A stretch of DNA of 64,000 bases from Clostridium ljungdahlii (lineage in GTDB: Bacteria > Bacillota > Clostridia > Clostridiales > Clostridiaceae): the NCBI RefSeq assembly GCF_001636845.1, contig NZ_LITT01000002.1, positions 87,120-151,119 of the forward strand, given 5' to 3'. The notes below the pieces were generated by a model. The model searched no databases, had not been told where the DNA came from, and saw only the letters and a list, made by a program, of their open reading frames with translations. Shown in pieces: positions 36,667 through 46,231 of the stretch (the first letter of the stretch is position 1; the number at the start of each line of letters is the position of its first letter). The position numbers were made by a program, and so were the translations under genes.

Positions 36667-37839
36667 ATGAATTATTTAGATTACGCAAAGGAATATCTTA
36701 TGAATACCTATAATCATCTTCCTGTAGTATTTACTCATGGAAAAGGATGTAAGGTATATGATACTTCAGATAAGGAATACTTGGATTTTACATCAGGTAT
36801 TGGAGTAATGTCACTAGGCTATGGAAATGAAAATTGGATAAAGGCTGTAGAGAACCAGCTTGAGAAAATACCACATACTTCTAATATATTTTTAAATATT
36901 CCTGTACTTGAACTTGCCAAGAAATTTACAGAGCTTTCAAAAATGAGCAAGGTATTTTTCTGCAATTCAGGAGCAGAAGCCAATGAAGGAGCTATAAAAC
37001 TTGCGAGAAAATATAGCTTTGATAAATATGGGAAAGGTAGATCTACCATAATTACATTAAATAAGAGTTTTCATGGTAGAACTATAACTACACTAGAAGC
37101 AACTGGACAAGAAAAATTTCATAATTATTTTTATCCTTTTACAGAAGGATTCAAGTATACTGACGTTGATGTTAAGTCACTAGAAGATACTATTGATTCT
37201 ACTTGCTGTGCTATTATGATAGAAGCTGTTCAAGGTGAAGGTGGAGTAAATCCTCTAAGTAAGGAATTTGTAAGCAAAGTATTTGAAATCAGCAAAAAGA
37301 ATGATATTTTAGTTATATGTGATGAAGTACAGTGTGGTATAGGCAGAACTGGAAAAATGTATGGTTTTAATAATTATGATGTACATCCTGATATCGTATC
37401 TACAGCAAAAGCTCTTGGAGGAGGTCTTCCTATGGGTGCTGTACTCTGCAATGAAAAGCTAAAGGATACCTTTAAATATGGAGATCATGGATCTACGTTT
37501 GGAGGAAATCCAGTTTGTACAGCAGGTGCTATAGAAGTTTTAAATACAATTAGCAAAGAAGGTTTCTTGGATAAAGTAAGTGAGAAAGGACGATTTGTCA
37601 AGGAATACTTTAAAAATAAACCTTCTAAAAATGTAGTAGAAGTACGAGGAATAGGACTAATGATTGGAGTAGAAATTAAAGGAGAATCTTCAAAGGTACA
37701 GAAAAAGGTACTAGAAAAAGGACTTCTTGTTTTAACTGCAGGACCAAATGTAATAAGGCTTCTTCCTCCACTTGTGATATCAGAAGAAGAATTGGAAAAA
37801 GGACTTAATATACTTTATGAAGTTATAGAGAGTATGTAA
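36667..37839 (+). CDS. argD: Acetylornithine aminotransferase
   Basis: PLP-dependent class III aminotransferase making N-acetylornithine, 390 residues. FCNSGAEANEGAIKLARKYS, SFHGRT, VICDEVQCGIGRTGKMYGFN and the PLP lysine in STAKALGGGLPMGA are all present. It is the last gene of argCJBD. argF, argG and argH are not in the window. A strong hairpin terminator follows at 38084. Confidence 0.93.
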   Translation: MNYLDYAKEYLMNTYNHLPVVFTHGKGCKVYDTSDKEYLDFTSGIGVMSLGYGNENWIKAVENQLEKIPHTSNIFLNIPVLELAKKFTELSKMSKVFFCNSGAEANEGAIKLARKYSFDKYGKGRSTIITLNKSFHGRTITTLEATGQEKFHNYFYPFTEGFKYTDVDVKSLEDTIDSTCCAIMIEAVQGEGGVNPLSKEFVSKVFEISKKNDILVICDEVQCGIGRTGKMYGFNNYDVHPDIVSTAKALGGGLPMGAVLCNEKLKDTFKYGDHGSTFGGNPVCTAGAIEVLNTISKEGFLDKVSEKGRFVKEYFKNKPSKNVVEVRGIGLMIGVEIKGESSKVQKKVLEKGLLVLTAGPNVIRLLPPLVISEEELEKGLNILYEVIESM

Positions 37840-37847
37840 TTTGTATT

Positions 37848-38086
37848 TTTATCCGATGGCTACCAGCCGTAATCCCCCCATCGCACACAGCGAAAGCGAC
37901 TATCACCAAATCAAAGATTTGGGATATCTGCTTTTCTTATAAAGTGGGGGGATAACGGCTGCTACGCCCCTGGATAACGATTTTCCCTAAAGGATAACGC
38001 CTTCTAAGTGCTAAAGCACTAAGAATCCTGTTAATAAGTTTCAGATGGAGAAAAAAATTCCATCTGAAACCAAGAACTCTGTTTAT
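37848..38086 (+). repeat. Multi-hairpin repeat, copy C
   Basis: The longest copy. It keeps TTTATCCGATGGCTACC, CCCTGGATAACGATTT, CCTAAAGGATAACG, the CTAAGTGCTAAAGCACTAAG hairpin and CCAAGAACTCTGTTTAT. The outer stem is AGCCGT...ACGGCT instead of CTGCTC...GAGCAG, and the end hairpin is TTTCAGATGGAG/TTCCATCTGAAA instead of GCATCAGG.../...CTGATGC. Both are compensatory changes that keep pairing. An extra CCCCCCA...TGGGGGG stem with inner hairpins fills the first loop. Confidence 0.82.
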
Positions 38087-38122
38087 GCTGCTGTAAAATT
38101 ATTTTACAGCAGCATATTTTTT
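38084..38122 (+). terminator. Terminator of the arg operon
   Basis: ATGCTGCTGTAAAAT and ATTTTACAGCAGCAT form a near-perfect stem, followed by ATTTTTT. It is fused to the 3' end of repeat copy C. Confidence 0.85.
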
Positions 38123-38277
38123 ATACAGTAATATATAAAGAACTCTAATAGCGTCTAAAGAAATCTCTATAAATATTAAATATTAAATTGTTTGTAGACG
38201 TTTTAAAGATGTATTTAATTTATAATTACAAATATCAAATGAAAATAATCTACAGTAAATTTAAGGAGGCAATTGAT

Positions 38278-39174
38278 ATGTCAAAGTTGGTAGAATGTGT
38301 TCCAAATTTTAGTGAGGGAAGAAATAAAGAAATAATAGAAAGCATTGTAGATGAAGTTAGGAAAACTGAAGGTGTTAAACTTTTAGATTATTCATCAGAT
38401 AAAGACCATAATAGATCTGTAGTAACTTTATTGGGCGGACCAGAAGAAGTAGAAGAAGCAGCATTTAAACTTATAAAAAAAGCTGCTGAGCTTATTGATA
38501 TGAGAAATCATCAAGGTGCCCATCCTAGAATGGGAGCTACTGATGTAGTTCCATTTATACCTATTAAAGATGTCACTACAGAAGAATGTGTTGAAATTTC
38601 TAAAAAACTTGGAAAAAGAGTAGGGGAAGAATTGAAAATCCCAGTTTACTTATACGAAGATGCAGCTACATCTGAAGAGAGAAGAAATTTAGCTGCTATT
38701 AGAAAAGGACAATATGAGGGATTCTTTGAAAAAATAAAACAGCCTGAATGGAAACCAGATTTTGGCCCTTGTGAGATGAATGTAAAAAGCGGAGCTACAG
38801 TTATAGGAGCTAGATTTCCACTTATAGCATATAATGTAAATTTAGGTACAGATAACATAGAAATAGCCAATGCTATTGCTAGAAAAATAAGATACATAGG
38901 TGGAGGATTAAGATATGTTAAGGCTGTAGGAGTAAAGGTAACTGAAAGGAATATAGTTCAGGTATCTATGAACCTAGTAAACTATGAAAAGACTCCTATA
39001 TATACTGCACAGGAAATGGTTAGAATGGAAGCTAAAAGATATGGAGTACCTATTGTAGGAAGCGAAGTTATAGGTTTAGTTCCTATGAAAGCTCTGTTAG
39101 ATTGTGCAGAGTATTACCTTCAAATAGAAAATTTTAGTGTAGATCAAGTACTTGAATCTAGACTAAGTGAATAA
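38278..39174 (+). CDS. ftcD: Glutamate formimidoyltransferase
   Basis: Moves the formimino group of formiminoglutamate, the end product of HutH-HutU-HutI, onto tetrahydrofolate. The 298-residue protein holds only the transferase domains (LVECVPNFSEGRNKEIIESI, DYSSDKDHNRSVVTL, MRNHQGAHPRMGATDVVPFI); the cyclodeaminase is a separate gene, fchA, at 49670. An in-frame ATG at 38188 lacks a ribosome binding site, whereas ATG 38278 follows AAGGAGG. The gene is bracketed by repeat copies C and D, and its TAA stop lies in copy D. Confidence 0.93.
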   Translation: MSKLVECVPNFSEGRNKEIIESIVDEVRKTEGVKLLDYSSDKDHNRSVVTLLGGPEEVEEAAFKLIKKAAELIDMRNHQGAHPRMGATDVVPFIPIKDVTTEECVEISKKLGKRVGEELKIPVYLYEDAATSEERRNLAAIRKGQYEGFFEKIKQPEWKPDFGPCEMNVKSGATVIGARFPLIAYNVNLGTDNIEIANAIARKIRYIGGGLRYVKAVGVKVTERNIVQVSMNLVNYEKTPIYTAQEMVRMEAKRYGVPIVGSEVIGLVPMKALLDCAEYYLQIENFSVDQVLESRLSE

Positions 39175-39354
39175 ACAGAGTTCTTGGCATCAGATGGAGT
39201 TTTAACTCCACCTGATGCTTATTAACAGTATTCTTAGTGCTTCAGCACTTAGAATACGTTATCCTTTAGGAGAAATCGTTATCCAGGGACGTAGCTGCTC
39301 TTTACTTCCACTTGTGGAAGTGGAAGTATTAGAGCAGGTAGTCATCGGATAAAC
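39171..39354 (-). repeat. Multi-hairpin repeat, copy D
   Basis: On the minus strand it runs from GTTTATCCGATGAC to CCAAGAACTCTGTTTAT and has every module: CTGCTC...GAGCAG, TTCCACTT/AAGTGGAA, CCTGGATAACGATTT, CCTAAAGGATAACG, CTAAGTGCTGAAGCACTAAG and GCATCAGGTGGAGTT/AACTCCATCTGATGC. The ftcD stop codon is bases 2-4 of the element read on the plus strand. Confidence 0.82.
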
Positions 39355-39364
39355 TTTAACTTAA

Positions 39365-39407
39365 AAGGCTGCAGTTGAGTTTTGCTTGAAAACAACCAAC
39401 TGCAGTT
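39365..39407 (-). terminator. Terminator of the SARP/STAND regulator gene
   Basis: On the minus strand CTGCAGTTGGTTGTTTT pairs with AAAACTCAACTGCAG and is followed by CCTTTT. Confidence 0.65.
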
Positions 39408-39425
39408 ATATTTCCATAATGTAAA

Positions 39426-42400
39426 TTAAATTTTCTCCTCTAATTTCATAAGTACGCCAATTTCATAGTTATCTAAAGATTTTTTTAAATAGGCAATACC
39501 CATATCACAATAGGTTTTTGCATCTTTAGGAAGATATTCTTTGAATATACTATTTAATTTCTTATTTTCCTTAAGTTGTGTACTTATTTTAGCTTTTACT
39601 CGATAAACTAGGCCTATTTCATGAGGGCTCTTTAACATTTCAGAATGAGTATGGGCATCTTTTAAATAGCTTAAAGCTTTAGTATAATCTTTCTCATTTA
39701 TTTTCAATAAAGCCATAAAAGCTTCAGCTATGGAACGTCCCCAAACTAAATCGAAATGCTTGTATATATTAAGAGATCTTTTAAAGTACTCATTTGCAGC
39801 AGCATAATTTCCCATGTCAAAGGCTGTTTCACCTGCATTTATACTAAATATAGCAGTGCTGGACATAACACCTTTACCTTCACATATTTTAATGGCCTTA
39901 TCATAGTAGCAAATAGCTTTAGAAAACTCTAGGGAGTGTCTCCTAATTTCACCTATATAATTGTAACAAGCAGCTATGTTAAGTACATACTTGTCCGATG
40001 TTATTGTATTTCTAGTAAATATATTTATTGATTCGTTTAACAGTTTTTCTGCTTCCTTATAATTTCCACACATATTATTATAAAGAGCTTTTAATTTTAA
40101 TATTATGGCTTTTTCATCCTCATAGTTTTGTTCTTTAGCAATGGAAAGTGCTAGATTTATGTACATAATCATGTTTTCTACATTATAAGTTTGAATACAA
40201 TAATAAATCATTTGTTTATAACCTTCGATGGCATAACTAAGAGCATCTATATTAAGAGCTTTATCTATCATATTTTTTATTATGGAAGTTCCATTTTCGT
40301 ACTCTCCTATTTTAATTAAATATCTTCCCTTCATAAGTAAGAATGTTATTTCTAAATCTACAGTTTCCTTGGACCTGCTTTGATTCTCAACTTTATTTAA
40401 GAGTTTTTCCACTTTCTCTAAACTTTTCAAAGTTTTTTCATCACTAAAGTAGAAATCGTTGTATTTGTTTTCGCCATAATGAAGTACAGGAAAGAGTTCA
40501 TGGCTGAAACTAAGATATATATTCAGATTTTTCATCCTGTATGTTAGTTCCTTAATTCGATTATTGGAATTTGAAAAATGATATATTAATTTATAGTAGG
40601 TATTTAGATTATTTTTATCTTTAAGGAGATTTCTCTCCAAAAGTTCACCTATTTTATTATGTAAAATTTTTTTTCTAGCCATAGACTGGTTTGAGTATAT
40701 GAACTCTCTAAATTTTTGGTGGGTAAACTTTAAGTTTATATTATCGTCATTTAGTATTTCTTTAAGTATAAATTTGTTTTCCAATTCTTCAACCACATCA
40801 ATTATTTCAAGTTCATCCTTGTCAATAATGCTAGCTAATATGTTAAGGGGCACTTCGTCAAAGAACATAGAACATATGTTTAAAATCTTTCTCCCTTCCT
40901 CAGAGACGTCCAAATATCTGCTCCTTAATATATCTTGCATTTTAGAGGACATTAAGTTTATATTTCCATTGGATTTTATTATATTCATGTATTCAGTTAA
41001 AAAGAATAGATTTCCTTCTGTCTCGCTGTATATTTTATTTGCCATTTTTTTAGACAAATTGTAGTTAGGTAGTGCTTTTTTATGAAATCTTCTGTTTCTA
41101 TGTGACTGAGCCTCTCTAGTTTAAGTGTATTTAATTTGTTATATCTATTCATGGAAGTCATGAATTTATCCAGATCTTCATTGTATTCATTTCTACAGGT
41201 ACAGATTAAAATTATATTTTTAGATTCACTTAAGAGTATACTATTTAAAAGAGATAGACTCATTGAATCCAACCATTGAATATCTTCAAAAACTAACATT
41301 ATTTTTTTATGAGAACTAACTATCCTCAGTATATCTCCTAGAGCATTTCCTATTATTTCATATTTCAAATTATTGCTTTCAATAAGTTTCAAATTACCCG
41401 AATAGTTTTTGCTAAACTCAGGAAAAAAGCTAGCTATTATGTTTTCACAAGATAGAGGTATACTTATATTAGTAGTTCTTATTATTTTTGATAATTTTAG
41501 TATAATATTATTCCAAGGCTTTAATATGTAGTCCTTTTCAAGGGGATAACAGGAGGTTTCTAAGATAAATATATCATTTTGAGAAATGCCTTCTAAGAAC
41601 TTTTCTTTAAGTTTTGTTTTACCAATGCCAGCTTCGCCTAGTATCAGAATAGATTTTGCTTGTATTTCATTTTTAAATTTTAGGTAAGCAGCTTCTAAAC
41701 ATTTTAGTTCTTCATACCTTCCAAAAAAGAATTCTTTTGATTTTAAACTGCAATTTGTAAGACTTATTTCATTTAATATTTCGTTAAATAATTTTTTTGT
41801 AGCTGGCTGTGGTTCTACATCTAATTCTTTGTTTAAAATTTCTGAAAGTTTGTGATATACTTCTACAGCTTTATTGCACTTATTGTTATTTTTTAAACTT
41901 TTCATAAGCTCTCTGTATGATTCTTCATCAAACTCATCCATTTTTATGAGCATTTTACAGTAGTTTTCTACTTTATTGTAGTTTTTGTTTTCCTTTTCAA
42001 TAGATATATTTTCTTTTAGTCTATTTGTATATATTTGCTGGAAATGTTCCCTAGTTTCTATCACCCAAGTTTGAAAAGTTTCTGCATTTTTTACATAAAA
42101 ACCAGTTAAAAAGTGTCCCTTATATGTATTTAAATCATCTTTATTACTCAAGAAATTATCTATATCCGTTTTTATTTCTATATTGGGATTTATCATAACT
42201 GTTGACTTCCTTGGCGATATTAATACTTCTAAGTTAAAGGCTTTTTTTATTTTATAAATAGCATTTCTTAAATTCTTTTTTGCTATGTTTTCTTCTTCTT
42301 CTGGCCATAGAAGACCAGCTAGCTTTTCTCTTGTACATTCTTTATTAATAATTAAATAACAAAAAAGAGCTTGTACTTTGTTATATGGGAACAAAATTTT

Positions 42401-42457
42401 TTCATTGTCTATAGTTACATTAAAATTTCCAAACATTTTTACGTATATAATGTTCAA
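39426..42457 (-). pseudogene. SARP/STAND transcriptional activator next to the hut genes, interrupted by a -1 frameshift
   Basis: Paralogue of the intact regulator at 52816. The first frame (to 40997) holds a winged-helix DNA-binding region, a BTAD domain, and the ATPase with GEAGIGKTKL; the second (from about 41075) holds the rest of the ATPase and TPR-like repeats. The frames join at AAAAAAG (41081-41075 on the minus strand): reading ATA AAA AAG then slipping back one base gives A-L-P-N-Y-N-L-S, which aligns with L-P-D-Y-K-F-S of the paralogue. This is either loss of one A, a sequencing error, or programmed -1 frameshifting. The start is TTG 42457 with AAGAAGGGA upstream. It is divergent from hutU and probably its activator. 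Confidence 0.8.
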
Positions 42458-42614
42458 TATATCCCTTCTTTCGTAACTCCTCAACCTAGTATATACTATA
42501 TAATCATTTAGTATATGTATTATATTATAATACAATATCAGCGTAAATTTCCATTGATAAATTAAATTTTGTTCATAATGATTAGAAAAAGTTGAAACTA
42601 AAAAATGATCTAAC

Positions 42615-42661
42615 GTCTACAATATAAAAATATTTAAAAATATTTTTTTTATATTGTAGAC
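42615..42661. repeat. Inverted repeat in the hutU-regulator intergenic region
   Basis: GTCTACAATATAAA at 42615 pairs with TTTATATTGTAGAC ending at 42661, a perfect 14-bp arm with an AT-rich loop. It lies between the two divergent genes, just upstream of the hutU activator-type site. Confidence 0.6.
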
Positions 42662-42667
42662 AAATTT

Positions 42668-42697
42668 GACTTTTTAAAGACGTAAACGTTTTATTAT
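42668..42697 (+). promoter_or_regulatory. Candidate SARP-activated promoter of hutU
   Basis: GACTTTTTAAAGAC (42668-42681), a GAC direct repeat with an 11-bp period, is followed after exactly 10 bp by TATTAT (42692-42697). The TTGACT that overlaps the first GAC is 20 bp from the -10 box, too far for a normal sigma-A promoter. This suggests activator dependence. Confidence 0.6.
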
Positions 42698-42786
42698 ATA
42701 AACAAAGATAGATTTCATTAAATTTTTTATATTACAAATAGTTTAAATATAATGAAATTATTACATTTAACATAGGAGGACATGAT

Positions 42787-44814
42787 ATGATTAAGAACAT
42801 TGATGTTAGTGAAGCTATGACTGTAAAACTAGATGATGAATTACCTGAAATGCCAAAATTTGTAGAAGGCATAAGAAGGGCACCGGATAGAGGATTCAAT
42901 TTGACACAATCCCAGACGGAAATTGCTTTAAAAAATGCTCTAAGGTATATACCACCTAAATACCATGAACAATTAATACCAGAATTTTTAGAAGAGCTTA
43001 CCACAAGGGGAAGAATTTATGGATATAGATTCAGACCTGAAGGAAGAATACATGGAAAACCTATAGACGAGTATAAGGGAAAATGTACAGAAGGTAAAGC
43101 CTTCCAAGTTATGATAGAAAATAACTTAGATTTTGAAGTAGCTCTTTATCCATATGAATTAGTTACTTATGGAGAGACAGGAAGCGTTTGTCAGAACTGG
43201 ATGCAGTATAGACTTATAAAAAAATACTTGGAAGTTATGACTCAAGATCAAACTTTGGTAGTTGAATCAGGACATCCACTTGGACTGTTCAAATCAAAAC
43301 CAGAAGCACCTAGAGTAATAATAACAAATGCCATGATGGTTGGAATGTTCGATAATCAAAAGGATTGGGAAATAGCAGAGGAAATGGGAGTTGCAAACTA
43401 TGGACAGATGACTGCAGGAGGATGGATGTATATAGGACCACAGGGCATAGTTCATGGTACATTTAATACATTACTTAATGCAGGTAGGATGAAGCTTGGT
43501 ATTCCGAATGATGGAGACTTGAGAGGACATTTATTTATAACTTCAGGTCTTGGAGGAATGAGTGGAGCTCAGCCAAAGGCTATAGAAATAGCAAATGGAG
43601 TAGGCATAATAGCAGAAGTAGACCAGTCTAGAATTGACACAAGGCTTAATCAAGGATGGGTAAAAGAATCATCTTCTGACCTTGATAGAATATTTAAGGT
43701 TGCAAAGGAATACATGGAGAAAAAAGAACCTATGTCCATTGCATACCATGGAAATATAGTAGATTTGCTGGAATACGTAGTTAAAAATAATATAAAAGTA
43801 GAGTTATTGTCAGACCAGACTTCCTGTCATGCCGTATATGAAGGTGGATACTGTCCTCAGGGAATTAGCTTTGAAGAAAGGACAAGACTTCTTGCAGAAG
43901 ATAGAGAAAAATTTGATAAATTAGTAGACAAGAGCTTGAGAAGACATTTTGAATTAATAAAAGCTCTTGTAGATAAGGGAACATATTTCTTTGACTATGG
44001 AAATTCCTTTATGAAAGCAGTATATGATGCAGGAGTTAAAGAAATATCAAAAAATGGAATAGATGAAAAGGATGGATTCATATTCCCTTCCTATGTAGAG
44101 GATATAATGGGACCTCAACTGTTTGACTACGGATATGGACCATTTAGATGGGTATGCTTAAGTGGAAAGAGTGAAGATTTAATAAAAACAGATAAAGCTG
44201 CTATGGAATGTATAGATCCAAATAGAAGATACCAGGATAGAGATAACTATAACTGGATAAAGGATGCAGAAAAGAATAAATTGGTAGTTGGAACTCAGGC
44301 GAGGATACTATATCAGGATGCAACTGGAAGAATAAATATTGCACTTAAGTTTAATGAAATGGTAAGAAAAGGTGAAATTGGACCTGTAATGATGGGAAGA
44401 GACCACCATGATGTAAGTGGAACAGACTCTCCATTTAGAGAGACTTCAAATATTAAAGATGGAAGTAATGTAATGGCAGATATGGCTGTCCAGTGTTATG
44501 CAGGAAATGCAGCAAGGGGAATGAGTTTAGTTGCACTCCACAATGGAGGCGGCGTTGGTATAGGTAAATCTATAAACGGAGGCTTTGGACTTATACTTGA
44601 TGGAAGTCATAAAGCAGATGAAATAATAAAATCAGCTTTAAGCTGGGATGTAATGAGTGGTGTTTCAAGACGTTCTTGGGCAAGAAATGAGCATGCTATT
44701 GAAACAGTAGTAGAATTCAATAAAAATAATAAGGGAACAGACCATGTAACCCTTCCATATTTAACAAATGAGGAAGATGTAAAGAAAGCAGTAAGCAAGT
44801 ATTTTCAAAAGTAA
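42787..44814 (+). CDS. hutU: Urocanate hydratase
   Basis: Second step of histidine breakdown: urocanate to imidazolonepropionate with a tightly bound NAD. The 675-residue length belongs to the longer urocanase type. Conserved parts include MQYRLIKKYLEVMTQDQTLV, NYGQMTAGGWMYIGPQGIVH, DQTSCHAVYEGGYCPQGISF, and GMSLVALHNGGGVGIGKSIN near the end. GGAGGA precedes the ATG. It heads hutU-hutI-hutH. Confidence 0.93.
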   Translation: MIKNIDVSEAMTVKLDDELPEMPKFVEGIRRAPDRGFNLTQSQTEIALKNALRYIPPKYHEQLIPEFLEELTTRGRIYGYRFRPEGRIHGKPIDEYKGKCTEGKAFQVMIENNLDFEVALYPYELVTYGETGSVCQNWMQYRLIKKYLEVMTQDQTLVVESGHPLGLFKSKPEAPRVIITNAMMVGMFDNQKDWEIAEEMGVANYGQMTAGGWMYIGPQGIVHGTFNTLLNAGRMKLGIPNDGDLRGHLFITSGLGGMSGAQPKAIEIANGVGIIAEVDQSRIDTRLNQGWVKESSSDLDRIFKVAKEYMEKKEPMSIAYHGNIVDLLEYVVKNNIKVELLSDQTSCHAVYEGGYCPQGISFEERTRLLAEDREKFDKLVDKSLRRHFELIKALVDKGTYFFDYGNSFMKAVYDAGVKEISKNGIDEKDGFIFPSYVEDIMGPQLFDYGYGPFRWVCLSGKSEDLIKTDKAAMECIDPNRRYQDRDNYNWIKDAEKNKLVVGTQARILYQDATGRINIALKFNEMVRKGEIGPVMMGRDHHDVSGTDSPFRETSNIKDGSNVMADMAVQCYAGNAARGMSLVALHNGGGVGIGKSINGGFGLILDGSHKADEIIKSALSWDVMSGVSRRSWARNEHAIETVVEFNKNNKGTDHVTLPYLTNEEDVKKAVSKYFQK

Positions 44815-44824
44815 AAGTACTTTT

Positions 44825-44873
44825 ATAAACAGAGTTCTTGGCATCAGATGGAGTTTTCACTCCACCTGATACC
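44825..44873 (-). repeat. Multi-hairpin repeat, partial copy E
   Basis: ATAAACAGAGTTCTTGG followed by the end hairpin CATCAGATGGAGT/ACTCCACCTGAT; the rest of the element is missing. It lies between hutU and hutI, so the transcript that joins them carries this hairpin. Confidence 0.7.
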
Positions 44874-44906
44874 ATAGGATAGAATTTTTGAAGGGAGGGA
44901 ATTAGT

Positions 44907-46160
44907 ATGATAATTAAAGATATAGATTGCCTTGTAACTTGTGCCGGCAGTTATCCAAAAACAAAGGAAAAGTTAAAAGATGCACATATAATTAAAAATG
45001 GATATATAGTTGCAGACAATGATACAATAGTAGATGTCGGCAGCGGCGATGGATACAAAAAGTATTTAAATGACCGTGAAGTTGTAATAGACGGAAAAGG
45101 TAAAACTGTTACGCCAGGTCTTGTAGACAGCCATACCCATGTAGTATATGCAGGGTCAAGGGAATTTGAACTATCTTTGAAGCTGAAAAATGTAAAATAT
45201 ATAGATATATTGAAAGCTGGAGGAGGAATATTAAGCACTGTAAACAGTGTGAGAAATACTTCTCTTGAGAAAATCCAAAGTGAAACTAAAAAGAGATTGG
45301 ATTTAATGCTTTTACATGGAACTACTACTGTTGAGAGTAAGTCAGGTTATGGACTTGATTTTGAAAATGAAATAAAAATGCTGAATGTAAATAAAAATTT
45401 AAATGAAGAACACCCAATTAGCATAGTTTCTACTTATCTAGGTGCTCATGCAGTTCCAGAAGAATTTAAAGATAACAGGGATGGATACATAGATCTTATA
45501 ATAAATAAGGTGATTCCCTATGTTAAAGAACAAAACTTAGCAGAATTCATTGACTGCTTTTGTGAAAAAGGTGTATTTTCAGTAGAAGAGGCAAGAAAGA
45601 TTTTAGAAGCAGGCAAGAAAGCTGGATTTAAGGCTAAAATTCATGCAGATGAAGTGGAATCCATATCAGCAGCAGAACTTGCAGGTGAGATTAAAGCAGT
45701 ATCTGCGGAACATTTAGTGTCAGCTTCTGACGAAGGTATAAAGTCACTGGCAGATAATAAAGTAGTTGCAGTACTTTTGCCTACGACTTCTTTTTACTTG
45801 ATGTTAAATAAATTTGCACGAGCAAGGAAAATGATAGAAGAGGGAGTTATAGTTGCACTGGCCACAGACTGCAATCCTGGCACTTCTCCTACAGAATCCC
45901 TTCAAAGTACAATGACTTTTGCATGCTTTGGACTTAAAATGCTGCCAGAAGAAATAATAAATGCAATGACTATAAATGCAGCAGTTGCAATTTCAAAAGA
46001 GAAAGAAATAGGAAGTATTGAAAAAGGTAAAAAAGCCGATATATCTATATTTAATGCAAAAAACCTAGATTATTTAATTTATCATTTTGGTGTAAATGCA
46101 GTAGATACAGTTGTTAAAGACGGTACAGTTGTAGTAAAAAATGGACAATTAGTATATTAA
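44907..46160 (+). CDS. hutI: Imidazolonepropionase
   Basis: Hydrolyses imidazolonepropionate to formiminoglutamate, the third step of histidine breakdown. The 417-residue amidohydrolase has the metal-binding VDSHTHVVYAGSREFEL, the substrate region HGTTTVESKSGYGLD, AKIHADEVE, and ATDCNPGTSPTESLQ, all hutI hallmarks. GGAGGGA lies about 8 bp before the ATG. It is 92 bp after hutU, across repeat copy E, and 71 bp before hutH. Confidence 0.93.
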   Translation: MIIKDIDCLVTCAGSYPKTKEKLKDAHIIKNGYIVADNDTIVDVGSGDGYKKYLNDREVVIDGKGKTVTPGLVDSHTHVVYAGSREFELSLKLKNVKYIDILKAGGGILSTVNSVRNTSLEKIQSETKKRLDLMLLHGTTTVESKSGYGLDFENEIKMLNVNKNLNEEHPISIVSTYLGAHAVPEEFKDNRDGYIDLIINKVIPYVKEQNLAEFIDCFCEKGVFSVEEARKILEAGKKAGFKAKIHADEVESISAAELAGEIKAVSAEHLVSASDEGIKSLADNKVVAVLLPTTSFYLMLNKFARARKMIEEGVIVALATDCNPGTSPTESLQSTMTFACFGLKMLPEEIINAMTINAAVAISKEKEIGSIEKGKKADISIFNAKNLDYLIYHFGVNAVDTVVKDGTVVVKNGQLVY

Positions 46161-46231
46161 AAAGTAAAGATGAAAAACAGAAGGTTATAGAAAGCAAATT
46201 AGTATAATGACATTAGGAGGTAATATAAGAT

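Noticed and set aside
29816..39354. CRISPR array for the repeated hairpin elements
   Set aside because: Copies are 130-240 bp, far apart, in both orientations, with no regular spacers and no cas genes.
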